64,000 nt of DNA from Aneurinibacillus aneurinilyticus ATCC 12856. GTDB taxonomy: Bacteria; Bacillota; Bacilli; Aneurinibacillales; Aneurinibacillaceae. The stretch is from positions 1 through 64,000 of the forward strand of contig NZ_KE952723.1 of the NCBI RefSeq assembly GCF_000466385.1. The letters run 5' to 3'. Every line of letters begins with the position of its first letter. Within the stretch, counting starts at the first letter, position 1. The notes below the pieces were generated by a model. The model did no database searches and was not told where the DNA came from. It saw nothing but the letters and a program-made list of their open reading frames with translations. The translations under genes were made by a program, and so were the position numbers. This document shows, piece after piece, positions 45,299-53,568 of the stretch.

Positions 45299-46099
45299 GT
45301 GGATGATAGAAGCTGGGAAGAATTCCTGATCCCTTATGAACAAGCGGTCGAGGAATTGAAGGTGAAATTTAGGGGTATTCGTAAAGAATTAAAAAAGAGA
45401 AATGAATATTCGCCCATTGAATTCGTGACAGGTCGCATCAAAAAGATTTCAAGCATCTTGGAAAAGGCGAACAAATTAGGCATTCCGTTGGACCGGCTTG
45501 AGGAAGTCGAAGATATTACGGGTATTCGGATTATGTGCCAGTTCGTCCAGGATATCGACCGAGTAGCGGAATTGGTCCGCCAGCGTAGCGGTAAAGATAT
45601 GACCCTCGTCTACGAGAAAGACTACATAAAAAACGAAAAACCGAGCGGCTACCGCAGCCATCACATTATCATTAAATATCCTGTGCATACTGCGCAGGGA
45701 GAAAAAGAAATACTGGCCGAAATCCAAATACGAACGCTAGCAATGAATTTCTGGGCGACCATCGAGCATTCCTTGAATTATAAGTATGAAGGCAATATTC
45801 CCGAAGATATAAGAGAACGTTTGCGTACGACGGCCGAAGCTGCGTATTTGCTGGATACAGAAATGTCGGAAATTCGTGACGAAATCCGTGATGCCCAACA
45901 AATGTTCGAATATAAGTCGAATATTGTTTCGCGGATTTTGCAAGGGATTCAGAATCTATATCAGCGCGGCTTTGTCGTAGAAGCAACAGAGTTCCAAAAT
46001 GAATTTCGTCAGATGCGGGCGCGTGGCGACGTAAGCGAGCTCCGTCAGCTCTCGCGTACGATCCGGGCAAAGATTCAGGAGGTTAGGACACGCGAGTAG
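45299..46099 (+). CDS. sasB: Small alarmone synthetase (RelQ/SasB, YjbM-like)
   Basis: Cytosolic synthetase that makes (p)ppGpp from GTP or GDP and ATP. The RelA/SpoT synthetase domain is clear: DITGIRIMCQFVQDI near residue 72, GYRSHHIIIKYP near 118 and EIQIRTLAMNFWATIEHSLNYKY near 140. There is no hydrolase domain. GTG 45299 gives MDDRSWEEFLIPYEQAVEELKV, which lines up with the B. subtilis YjbM start; an earlier ATG at 45251 is unlikely. The 266-residue product has about 50 extra C-terminal residues with a basic, coiled-coil-like pattern. Confidence 0.9.
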   Translation: MDDRSWEEFLIPYEQAVEELKVKFRGIRKELKKRNEYSPIEFVTGRIKKISSILEKANKLGIPLDRLEEVEDITGIRIMCQFVQDIDRVAELVRQRSGKDMTLVYEKDYIKNEKPSGYRSHHIIIKYPVHTAQGEKEILAEIQIRTLAMNFWATIEHSLNYKYEGNIPEDIRERLRTTAEAAYLLDTEMSEIRDEIRDAQQMFEYKSNIVSRILQGIQNLYQRGFVVEATEFQNEFRQMRARGDVSELRQLSRTIRAKIQEVRTRE

Positions 46100-46228
46100 G
46101 AGTACGTGCTCCGGCTTTTTTGTGGAAAAAGGACGGGCGGCAATACCCGCGATTTTTTCTTAATCATAGCATGTAAGTGAAGTGTCCATACTATGAAGGT
46201 GATACAGTCGACAGAGGAGGGAATGCAC

Positions 46229-46366
46229 ATGTTGAATCGGGATGAGATCAAGGAATACTGTGAGGATGAACCGAATTCCTACGGTGCGGGCATGCTACTT
46301 TCCTTCATTATTGGGGCCATCATCGCCATCGTGATGGTATGGGGCATCTCTATGCTTAAGGTATAA
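46229..46366 (+). CDS. Small single-helix membrane protein (45 aa)
   Basis: A 45-codon gene: charged N-terminus (MLNRDEIKEYCEDEPN), one hydrophobic helix of about 20 residues and a short LKV tail. AGAGGAGGGA precedes the ATG by 8 bases, and a terminator-like hairpin follows at about 46399-46440. Codon use is normal. Family unknown; it stands alone between sasB and mecA. Confidence 0.6.
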   Translation: MLNRDEIKEYCEDEPNSYGAGMLLSFIIGAIIAIVMVWGISMLKV

Positions 46367-46565
46367 GGTGTAGTACGACGTCTAACAGGTGCAGTCAGAA
46401 AGGGCCGTGCATCCGATTATGGAAGACGGTCTTTTTGTTTTTAATACCTTGTACCTTGCTTTCACTCCGTGTTATCATTAAAAAAATCCCACTATTTTTT
46501 GAACAAAAAACAATCCTGTAACGTATTCTAATACTACCACCGAATTTGCGGAGGGAGGGGTCATA

Positions 46566-47162
46566 ATGCGCGTTGAACGTCTAAATCAGGATAAAATAAG
46601 GATTTTCTTAACTTTCGATGACCTGATTGAACGGGGAATTGAAAAGGATGATATGTGGCGCGATATACCAAAAGTGCATGAACTTTTCAATGACATGATG
46701 GATCAGGCTCAAGACGAAGTGGGTTTTACAGTGAACGGACCCGTAGCCGTCGAAGTTTTCTCCCTGCCGGCTCAAGGCATGGTTGTAATCGTAACACGGG
46801 GTAAGACCGAAGCGCATGATGACGCTGAGGATCTGGACTACGATGACATATATGAAATGCAGGTTACACTAGAGGAGAGCGATGATGTGGTTTATGTGTT
46901 CTACGATTTTGAACACTTAATCGAACTAGCCCATCGAATCAATGCTAAGGTAATCGACGGGGGAAGCGCATATGCTTATAATGGGCGTTATTACCTCGTA
47001 TTTGAAGAAGTCGATTTAGCGAAAGATGAGTATGACGACTTTATAGCAGTATTGTCTGAATACGGTGAAGCTTCCACACTGACTAAGCATGTTCTGCAAG
47101 AGTATGGTAAAGTCGTTGTGGATAGTGATGCGGTAAAGGTTCTTTGCCGTTATTTCGACTAA
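46566..47162 (+). CDS. mecA: Adaptor protein MecA
   Basis: Adaptor that delivers unfolded proteins and the competence regulator ComK to the ClpC-ClpP protease. The N-terminal domain begins MRVERLNQDKIRIFLTFDDL and the C-terminal ClpC-binding domain lies at about residues 105-198; they are joined by an acidic linker. 198 residues. GGAGGGAGGGG precedes the start. A hairpin terminator follows. Confidence 0.93.
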   Translation: MRVERLNQDKIRIFLTFDDLIERGIEKDDMWRDIPKVHELFNDMMDQAQDEVGFTVNGPVAVEVFSLPAQGMVVIVTRGKTEAHDDAEDLDYDDIYEMQVTLEESDDVVYVFYDFEHLIELAHRINAKVIDGGSAYAYNGRYYLVFEEVDLAKDEYDDFIAVLSEYGEASTLTKHVLQEYGKVVVDSDAVKVLCRYFD

Positions 47163-47177
47163 CTCGCATAGTATGAA

Positions 47178-47205
47178 GCGTGTGGCATATTGCCATGCGC
47201 TTTTC
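47178..47205 (+). terminator. Terminator after mecA
   Basis: GCGTGTGGCA tatt GCCATGCGC with TTTTC downstream. Confidence 0.7.
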
Positions 47206-47317
47206 TATTATTATAGAGACTTGCGGCTTTTGGGTTACGAGACAGGGCAGAAGTGGTAAGGAATAGAGAATATGCAAAATTTCATCAATGGCACCACAAT
47301 AGCAGGGGGGAGGGAGA

Positions 47318-48844
47318 GTGGAACGATTGAAAAGCATAGAAGGAACGAACCTTGCACCAAGTCTGTCTAATGTGAATCTTGAAGAGCTTGTCAGCTATTA
47401 TGAAAAAAGCTTGTCACCTAATGCTATCTCATTTTTGAAGCGTAAAGGAATTGAACTGGAAACGGCGGAGAAATACCATATTGGCTTTGAGGGTCCCCAA
47501 ATCGGATTTAACGCCTCGCAGAGCAAACTGAGCGGCTATTTCATCAATCATCTTGTATTTCCGATTTATAACGAGGCGGGTCATGTAGTTGATTTATTGG
47601 GACAGCCGATTCAGGAGGTGAAGCCGCATAATAAAATGTTGCTTGGAAAAACGGATATTTTTTTCAATCAGGCTGTCATCGAAGAAGCTGATGAGGTGAT
47701 ATTGTGCCGTGATGTGTTTGATGTACTAACGCTTGAGCAGGCCGAAGTTGCTGCTATATGTGTGCCAGAGTACAATGTGTTTAAGGAAGCTCATGCCCAC
47801 CTTTTAAAAGGAAAACGAGTATTTATCTGTTATCCGAATGATGAATCAAGCCGACGTGAGAGCAAGCGAATTCAGGGCATGCTACAAGGTAAGGCGGAAG
47901 AAGTATATATTCCATATTTGCCGGAAGGTATTCGTAATATCAATATGTTTTTTAATGAAATCAAGGAACCGAAGCCAAAGTTCATGCGACTTTTAAGGCA
48001 GGCGGTAGAGGAGACGATTAAGGAACCCATCGCCTCTGATGCAAAAAATTTGGTTGTGTTTATGGAAGAATATTGTCAGCGCTATAAACATGAAGGGAAC
48101 GGAATAAAAACCGGTTTTTCGGAGCTTGACGATCTGCTGCTTGGAGGTATGCGTGGCGGATTGTATATGATTGAAGGGTACGTATCAAGCGGCAAGTCCA
48201 TGTTTATGCGCCAGATGGCAGATCAAATTGCGCAACATGAGGTTCCGGTTGTTTATGTGACATGGGATATGACAGCGTTTGAGCTGTGGGCCCGTTCGAT
48301 GGCTCGCTTCCTTGATGTATCTACGGAAGAAGTATTGACAGGACAAGTGGAAGCAGAGAAAGTTCAGCAGGCAAATCAAGAATACAAAAAGATTGCTAAC
48401 CATTTATTCACGATCGAAGGCAAATTTGATACGTCTCTGTATGATATTGAGGATTGTGTGGAACAAATAACGAAATCGCTTGGTACGGCCCCGGTAGTAT
48501 TTATTGATCATATTCAGCGTGTGCCGGTGCGTGACAAAGACGGACGCTTAATGCCAGGAGAAAATGAAGCATTAGTGGCATACATGCTTCATCAGTGGTC
48601 GCGAAAATGGGATATTCCCATTGTGGTTTCCTCGTTAAAAAGCAACGGTGAGGGAGACAGAATGCCGGGGACGGTGGAAGCTTCGGTTGATGTTCTGCTC
48701 GTATTTGAGCGAAGTAAAGGCGAACGGGAGCATAAGCAGGAGGAGATTGTTATTCGTATGAATAAAAACCGCAATGGCTCGCTGGGCAAGCTTCCATTTT
48801 TATTTAATAAAGAAAAAGCCAGCTTTACGCCTTCCAAAACGTAG
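47318..48844 (+). CDS. DnaB-type helicase with degenerate Toprim primase domain (Twinkle/gp4-like)
   Basis: 508-residue protein. The N-terminal 190 residues resemble the core of DnaG-type primases (SPNAISFLKRKGIELETAEKYHIGF, then a Toprim-like block), but the acidic Toprim residues are lost: the usual EGxxD reads CRDVFD at 130-135 and the usual DxDxxG reads YPNDESS at 172-178. Residues 250-505 form a RecA/DnaB helicase core with Walker A GYVSSGKS (287-294) and Walker B VVFIDH (Asp397). There is no zinc-binding domain. GTG start after GGGGGGAGGG. Likely a non-priming helicase; the role is unknown. Confidence 0.85.
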   Translation: MERLKSIEGTNLAPSLSNVNLEELVSYYEKSLSPNAISFLKRKGIELETAEKYHIGFEGPQIGFNASQSKLSGYFINHLVFPIYNEAGHVVDLLGQPIQEVKPHNKMLLGKTDIFFNQAVIEEADEVILCRDVFDVLTLEQAEVAAICVPEYNVFKEAHAHLLKGKRVFICYPNDESSRRESKRIQGMLQGKAEEVYIPYLPEGIRNINMFFNEIKEPKPKFMRLLRQAVEETIKEPIASDAKNLVVFMEEYCQRYKHEGNGIKTGFSELDDLLLGGMRGGLYMIEGYVSSGKSMFMRQMADQIAQHEVPVVYVTWDMTAFELWARSMARFLDVSTEEVLTGQVEAEKVQQANQEYKKIANHLFTIEGKFDTSLYDIEDCVEQITKSLGTAPVVFIDHIQRVPVRDKDGRLMPGENEALVAYMLHQWSRKWDIPIVVSSLKSNGEGDRMPGTVEASVDVLLVFERSKGEREHKQEEIVIRMNKNRNGSLGKLPFLFNKEKASFTPSKT

Positions 48845-48904
48845 AGGAAAGAGTTATACTTGCTATGTCTTGACAGACTTATGAATTTTTCGAGGTGGTA
48901 AAAA

Positions 48905-50209
48905 ATGGGAGAAAAAGACGTGGTAACCGAATCAACTGCTTCTGCGAATGGGAGCGCAGAGCAGCAGCAAGAGAACCTGGATGTGCTGAAGTCAACACAG
49001 ACGGTGATTGCTGAAGCCCTTGACAAAATGGGATATCCGAAAGAGATGTATGAGCTCTTGAAGGAACCGATGCGCATGTTCACTGTACGTATCCCGGTGC
49101 GGATGGACAATGGCGAGACGAGGGTGTTTACTGGTTACCGGGCTCAGCATAATGATGCGGTTGGGCCAACAAAGGGTGGTGTTCGTTTCCATCCAGAAGT
49201 ATCAGAAGGCGAAGTAAAAGCGCTTTCGATTTGGATGAGTTTAAAGTGCGGTATCGTTGATTTGCCGTATGGTGGCGGTAAAGGTGGCATCATCTGCGAT
49301 CCGCGTGAGATGTCGTTCCGTGAATTGGAGCGTTTAAGCCGTGGATACGTACGCGCTATCAGCCAAATTGTAGGACCAACAAAAGACATCCCTGCTCCGG
49401 ACGTATTCACTAACTCGCAAATTATGGCATGGATGATGGATGAATACAGCAGCATCCGTGAGTTTGATTCTCCAGGCTTCATCACAGGTAAACCGATTGT
49501 GCTCGGCGGATCGCAAGGTCGTGAAACGGCAACCGCTAAAGGCGTAACGATTTGTATTGCAGAGGCAGCTAAGAAAAAAGGCATTGATTTGAAAGGTGCG
49601 CGTGTTGTCGTACAAGGTTTCGGTAATGCGGGTAGTTTCCTTGCGAAATTCATGCATGATGCCGGAGCAAAAGTTATTGCTATCTCTGATGCATATGGTG
49701 CATTGCACGACGAAAATGGACTGGATATCGAATACCTGCTGGATCGTCGCGATTCGTTCGGTACGGTAACAAAACTGTTCAGCAACACAATCTCCAACAA
49801 AGAATTACTTGAGCTGGACTGCGATATTCTGGTACCAGCCGCAATCGAGAATCAGATTACGGCATCCAATGCACATAACATTAAAGCGAGCATCGTAGTT
49901 GAAGCGGCAAATGGACCGACAACGCTGGAGGCGACACGCATCTTGACTGAGCGGGGCATTCTGCTTGTTCCAGACGTGCTGGCAAGCTCAGGTGGAGTAA
50001 CCGTATCGTATTTTGAATGGGTGCAGAATAACCAGGGCTATTACTGGACGGAAGAAGAAGTGGAAAGCCGTCTGCGCGAAGTGCTTGTACGTGCGTTTGA
50101 AAATGTATATAATACGCACGTGTCCCGCGATGTAAACATGCGTCTAGCCGCTTATATGGTGGGCGTACGCAAGATGGCGGAAGCAAGCCAGTTCCGCGGC
50201 TGGGTATAA
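48905..50209 (+). CDS. gudB: NAD-specific glutamate dehydrogenase
   Basis: 434-residue hexameric enzyme that interconverts glutamate and 2-oxoglutarate plus ammonia; in Bacillus it acts mainly catabolically. Substrate domain with GPTKGGVRFHPEV near residue 85 and the catalytic Lys in PYGGGKGGI near 122; NAD domain with GFGNAGSF near 238. The acidic N-terminal 35 residues are an extension. The name gudB rests on its place in synteny; rocG would look the same. Strong terminator follows. Confidence 0.92.
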   Translation: MGEKDVVTESTASANGSAEQQQENLDVLKSTQTVIAEALDKMGYPKEMYELLKEPMRMFTVRIPVRMDNGETRVFTGYRAQHNDAVGPTKGGVRFHPEVSEGEVKALSIWMSLKCGIVDLPYGGGKGGIICDPREMSFRELERLSRGYVRAISQIVGPTKDIPAPDVFTNSQIMAWMMDEYSSIREFDSPGFITGKPIVLGGSQGRETATAKGVTICIAEAAKKKGIDLKGARVVVQGFGNAGSFLAKFMHDAGAKVIAISDAYGALHDENGLDIEYLLDRRDSFGTVTKLFSNTISNKELLELDCDILVPAAIENQITASNAHNIKASIVVEAANGPTTLEATRILTERGILLVPDVLASSGGVTVSYFEWVQNNQGYYWTEEEVESRLREVLVRAFENVYNTHVSRDVNMRLAAYMVGVRKMAEASQFRGWV

Positions 50210-50224
50210 CCGTTAAAATAAACG

Positions 50225-50262
50225 AAAAAATCCTCTACAATATCATTTGTAGGGGATTTTTT
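50225..50262 (+). terminator. Rho-independent terminator after glutamate dehydrogenase
   Basis: AAAAAATCCtCTACAA / TTTGTAGgGGATTTTTT hairpin. Confidence 0.9.
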
Positions 50263-50428
50263 ATCCTTGAATTTCTATTTTATGGATAATCAACAGGTGT
50301 GATAAAGTGTATTACATATTAAGAATGAGCATGATATTACCGATAAAGTTCTATCTTGAAACTAAAATAATGATACAATAAATTCGCATAAAACCATAAT
50401 AATCTTTTTCAAATTAATGGAGGATTAA

Positions 50429-51388
50429 ATGCGTAAAGTAGTTTTGTTAACCACAGGTGGAACAATTGCAAGTAAGGCAAATGAAAAAGGAATGTTATCT
50501 TCTGGAGAATTATCTGGTCAAGAATTAGCTGATATGTGCAATTTGCCCAAAAATATAGAAGTTGTCGTTGATTCGGCCTTTCAATTACCTTCTATGCACA
50601 TAGGGTTTAATGAACTGTTGGAATTAAAAAGTCATATTGAAAAAATCTTTAAGGATGAATCAGTTGATGGCATTGTTGTCACTCATGGTACGGATACTAT
50701 GGAGGAAACGGCATATTTTTTGGACTTAGTTATTAGCGACGAAAGAACCGTTGTTTTAACTGGCTCACAACGATCACTAGAGGATTTAAGTAATGATGTG
50801 TATATAAATATCAGGCACGCTATTTACACTGCCTGTGATGAAACATTAAGAGGTTCAGGAGTGGTTGTTGTATTTAATGAGCGTATATTCTCCGCTAAAT
50901 ATGTAAAGAAAGTTCATGCATCCAATATTCAGGGATTTGATGTGTTTGGCTTTGGATATTTTGGCATTATTGATAATGATGTAGTAAAAATTTATCAAAA
51001 ACCTGTATGCAATGAAAGTTTTAACATTGTTAAAGAAATCCCTCCAGTTGATATCATAAAGTGCTACATTGAAGCGGATAGTAAATTTATTGATGCAGCA
51101 ATTCAAAGTGGTGCAAAAGGAATTGTTCTTGAAGGCGTAGGCAGGGGACAGGTTGCTCCTAAAATGATGGACGGTATTGAGCGGGCTATAAAGAATGGTG
51201 TGCAAGTGGTTATTACTACAAGCGCAGAAGAGGGCCATGTTTACACGACTTATGATTATCCGGGAAGCGCATATGACCTGTATACAAAAGGGGTAATGTT
51301 AGGAAAGGATTATGATAGCAAAAAAGCAAGAATGAGGCTTGCTGTGCTTCTGGCGAGTGATATAGATGATATTAAAGAAGTGTTCTAA
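50429..51388 (+). CDS. ansA: L-asparaginase
   Basis: 319-residue amidohydrolase that releases ammonia and aspartate from asparagine. Threonine sites are in TTGGTIAS near residue 8 and the second motif HGTDTMEETAYFLDL near 92, both diagnostic of the type I/II asparaginase family; no signal peptide, so cytoplasmic. The gene is AT-rich compared with its neighbours (many A/T third positions), and no other asparagine gene is near. GGAGG precedes the ATG. Confidence 0.93.
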   Translation: MRKVVLLTTGGTIASKANEKGMLSSGELSGQELADMCNLPKNIEVVVDSAFQLPSMHIGFNELLELKSHIEKIFKDESVDGIVVTHGTDTMEETAYFLDLVISDERTVVLTGSQRSLEDLSNDVYINIRHAIYTACDETLRGSGVVVVFNERIFSAKYVKKVHASNIQGFDVFGFGYFGIIDNDVVKIYQKPVCNESFNIVKEIPPVDIIKCYIEADSKFIDAAIQSGAKGIVLEGVGRGQVAPKMMDGIERAIKNGVQVVITTSAEEGHVYTTYDYPGSAYDLYTKGVMLGKDYDSKKARMRLAVLLASDIDDIKEVF

Positions 51389-51396
51389 TTAGCGAG

Positions 51397-51427
51397 AAGG
51401 GAGGAGGTTAAATCCTCCCTTTTTATG
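51397..51427 (+). terminator. Rho-independent terminator after asparaginase
   Basis: AGGGAGGA ggttaaa TCCTCCCT with TTTTT. Confidence 0.88.
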
Positions 51428-51523
51428 TATTATTGAACTTTACGAAAGATGGATGTTAGAAATATAAACAAGAGAACGGCCCAATAAGAAGCCGCCATCT
51501 TCTATGATTCGTATATTTTTAAT

Positions 51524-51703
51524 TTAAAGGCCAGATCTACAAGTTCCACAATCATCCTCTTTTTTTTCAGAAGCTCCTTTTTCGTCTCCAATTACTGTAT
51601 TTTCAGAGTTGGCCAGCTCATCTGCAGTAATGGTTCTTTCTAACTCATTGACCATGGTAGGTGTATTTTGTTTAGCATCTGTGTTTTTATTCTTATGCGT
51701 CAT
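51524..51703 (-). CDS. Small acidic hypothetical protein with C-terminal CxxC
   Basis: 59 residues from ATG 51703 (AAAGGA upstream): hydrophilic, with TITADELANSE in the middle and DDCGTCRSGL at the end. The C-terminal CxxC could bind metal or be redox-active; no family recognised. The open frame continues upstream to 51826 but has no site there and overlaps the next gene. AT-rich. Confidence 0.5.
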   Translation of the reverse strand: MTHKNKNTDAKQNTPTMVNELERTITADELANSENTVIGDEKGASEKKEDDCGTCRSGL

Positions 51704-51770
51704 GCTATCCATTCCTTTCTGTATTAAAATCATTTTATTTTTTACGATAAAAGAGGCTTTGAAAAAGCAA

Positions 51771-52181
51771 TCAGATAGTTTTGTATATTTTCCTTTCCAA
51801 TAAGCACATAGAGCCAAAGGCAACACCTGTTACAATATATAAAATTCCAAACAAATTACCTTCTGGGCTTATAATTTGTTTTACGTTTCCGTCAGCTAAG
51901 AAAACAACAAGTAAAGTTAGCAGAACTCCACTCAAAATTATACAACTTATATAAACAACACCTAAAGATGATGGAGGCACTTTCGATTTAAGGAAATCAA
52001 AAAGACCGATATACAGTGGTATTCCAAACATCAAATAAATAATGCCTCCATATAAAGCAACGGATTTTACATCATGAACAGGTTGATTATATATCATTTC
52101 CAAAGCCACATAGTAAGCTAATAAACCAATAGGAAAAGAAATAAGGATGGCAAGGATGCGAATCCAGTTAATGCTACGCAT
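51771..52181 (-). CDS. Four-helix membrane protein, unknown function
   Basis: 136-residue protein with four hydrophobic helices (about residues 8-26, 43-63, 77-97 and 109-127) and little soluble sequence. No recognised family. AT-rich and placed in the same insert as the asparaginase gene. AGGAG precedes the start on its strand. A possible membrane-stress or immunity-like small protein, but nothing in the sequence shows that. Confidence 0.65.
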   Translation of the reverse strand: MRSINWIRILAILISFPIGLLAYYVALEMIYNQPVHDVKSVALYGGIIYLMFGIPLYIGLFDFLKSKVPPSSLGVVYISCIILSGVLLTLLVVFLADGNVKQIISPEGNLFGILYIVTGVAFGSMCLLERKIYKTI

Positions 52182-52270
52182 AATTGTATACTCCTTTACC
52201 CCGATTCACCAATTAACGTAAGCAACATTATTGGTCGCTGAAACAAGAATACATAGAGCCCGCCTGTTGA

Positions 52271-52540
52271 TTACCCATCTATTTAGAAAAAATAAGATGC
52301 ACGCGTCTGCCAGTATTTGCATCAGCACCTAGGTTGTTGTTTGAACACATCGCTTTGGTAACGATTGCTGATTTGTCAGAAGCAACGGTTCAATCGTATG
52401 TAATATCGTCAACGGACATGGCGATCGTCCCACTTGTATTGAGGATGATGACTTTTCTTGTGGCTCCTTGCATATTTCTCACCATAACCTTCAGTAATAA
52501 TATTTCTTTCATCCATATTCCATGGTACGATAAAACAAGG
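52271..52540 (+). pseudogene. Possible degenerate fragment of a membrane-protein gene
   Basis: An open frame from 52271 without an RBS encodes a stretch that reads like real protein (RLLFEHIALVTIADLSEATV, then a hydrophobic helix LVLRMMTFLVAPCIFLTIT) before it enters prsW out of frame. It could be the remnant of a polytopic protein. No family can be named, and chance is not excluded. The whole gap 52182-52571 has no better gene. Confidence 0.25.
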
Positions 52541-52571
52541 AGAATCGGAAGAACAAAGGGAGTCGAATGCT

Positions 52572-53270
52572 ATGATATCGACCTTAGGAGCAGCGCTTGC
52601 TCCTGGTATTGCTATTTTGAGCTACTTTTATTTAAAAGACAAATATGAAACAGAGCCATTACATATGGTGGTAAAAAGCTTTATCACTGGTATTTTACTT
52701 GTTTTTCCTGTAATGGTCATTCAGTTTGGTTTTCAAGAAGAACTGGATTTGGGCGTGTTTGCACAATCGTATTTCCTTGCAGGATTTCTCGAAGAATTTT
52801 TTAAATGGTTTATGATTTATTATACGGTATATAAGCATGTAGAGTTTAATGAACCGTACGATGGTATCGTATATGCGGCGGCGGTATCGCTTGGATTCGC
52901 GACATTGGAGAACTTTTTCTACCTGCTGTCGCATGGATTATCCACAGCGTTTTTCCGAGCGTTGCTCCCGGTATCAAGTCATGGATTGTTTGGTGTGTTA
53001 ATGGGATATTATCTTGGCAAAGCAAAGTTTGTAGCTGATCCGCACAGAAAGTGTATATATTTAGGAATGAGTTTGGGGATTCCGATCCTTTTGCATGGTA
53101 CGTACGATTTTATTCTTACGGCAGGCAGCAACATTTGGCCTTGGTTAATTATTCCTTTTATGGTAATTTTATGGTCCGTTGCTATTCGACGTAGCAGTGA
53201 CGCGCTAGACAGGTCTATTGCCGCTGCCTTTAGGCGACACTATGAACAGGAGGAGGCGGAAAAAATATGA
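52572..53270 (+). CDS. prsW: Anti-sigma factor site-1 protease PrsW
   Basis: 232-residue polytopic protease; in B. subtilis PrsW makes the first cut in RsiW, freeing sigma-W under envelope stress. The conserved EExxK motif is in FLEEFFKW near residue 75, and the HGLFG and LHGTYD histidine motifs lie near residues 139 and 177. Here no rsiW or sigW is nearby. It overlaps the next gene by 4 bases. Confidence 0.92.
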   Translation: MISTLGAALAPGIAILSYFYLKDKYETEPLHMVVKSFITGILLVFPVMVIQFGFQEELDLGVFAQSYFLAGFLEEFFKWFMIYYTVYKHVEFNEPYDGIVYAAAVSLGFATLENFFYLLSHGLSTAFFRALLPVSSHGLFGVLMGYYLGKAKFVADPHRKCIYLGMSLGIPILLHGTYDFILTAGSNIWPWLIIPFMVILWSVAIRRSSDALDRSIAAAFRRHYEQEEAEKI

Positions 53271-53434
53271 CGACCGAATATGAGCGATATAAAGTAACGA
53301 TTTACTGCCCGGTGTGCGGCGAACGTTATGTCCTGCGTGGAAGCCGCGAGAAAAACGGAAGGATCGAGACAGGATTTAAGCAGTGCATTTGCAGCAATGA
53401 CCGTAACTTTCATATTTATTCCGAACAACTGTAG
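53267..53434 (+). CDS. Small zinc-ribbon protein (55 aa)
   Basis: 55-codon gene whose ATGA overlaps the prsW stop. The protein has CPVC (C14, C17) and CIC (C40, C42), a probable zinc ribbon, on a basic background (RGSREKNGRIETG). It is co-translated with prsW. Family unknown. It takes the place where sleB would be expected between prsW and ypeB. Confidence 0.7.
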   Translation: MTTEYERYKVTIYCPVCGERYVLRGSREKNGRIETGFKQCICSNDRNFHIYSEQL

Positions 53435-53446
53435 AGTGGACGGAAA

Positions 53447-53489
53447 TAAAAAAGAAAGCGAAAAGGATACTTCCTTTTCGCTTTTTTTG
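53447..53489 (+). terminator. Strong Rho-independent terminator
   Basis: AAAGAAAGCGAAAAGGA tac TCCTTTTCGCTTTTTTT, long stem with a 3-base loop. Confidence 0.92.
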
Positions 53490-53568
53490 CATAAACGGGC
53501 AAGCCTTTCCTCACACTACTACCAACACGTATGTAAGCTTGGAAGACAAGAGGAAAGGTGATGCAGAT

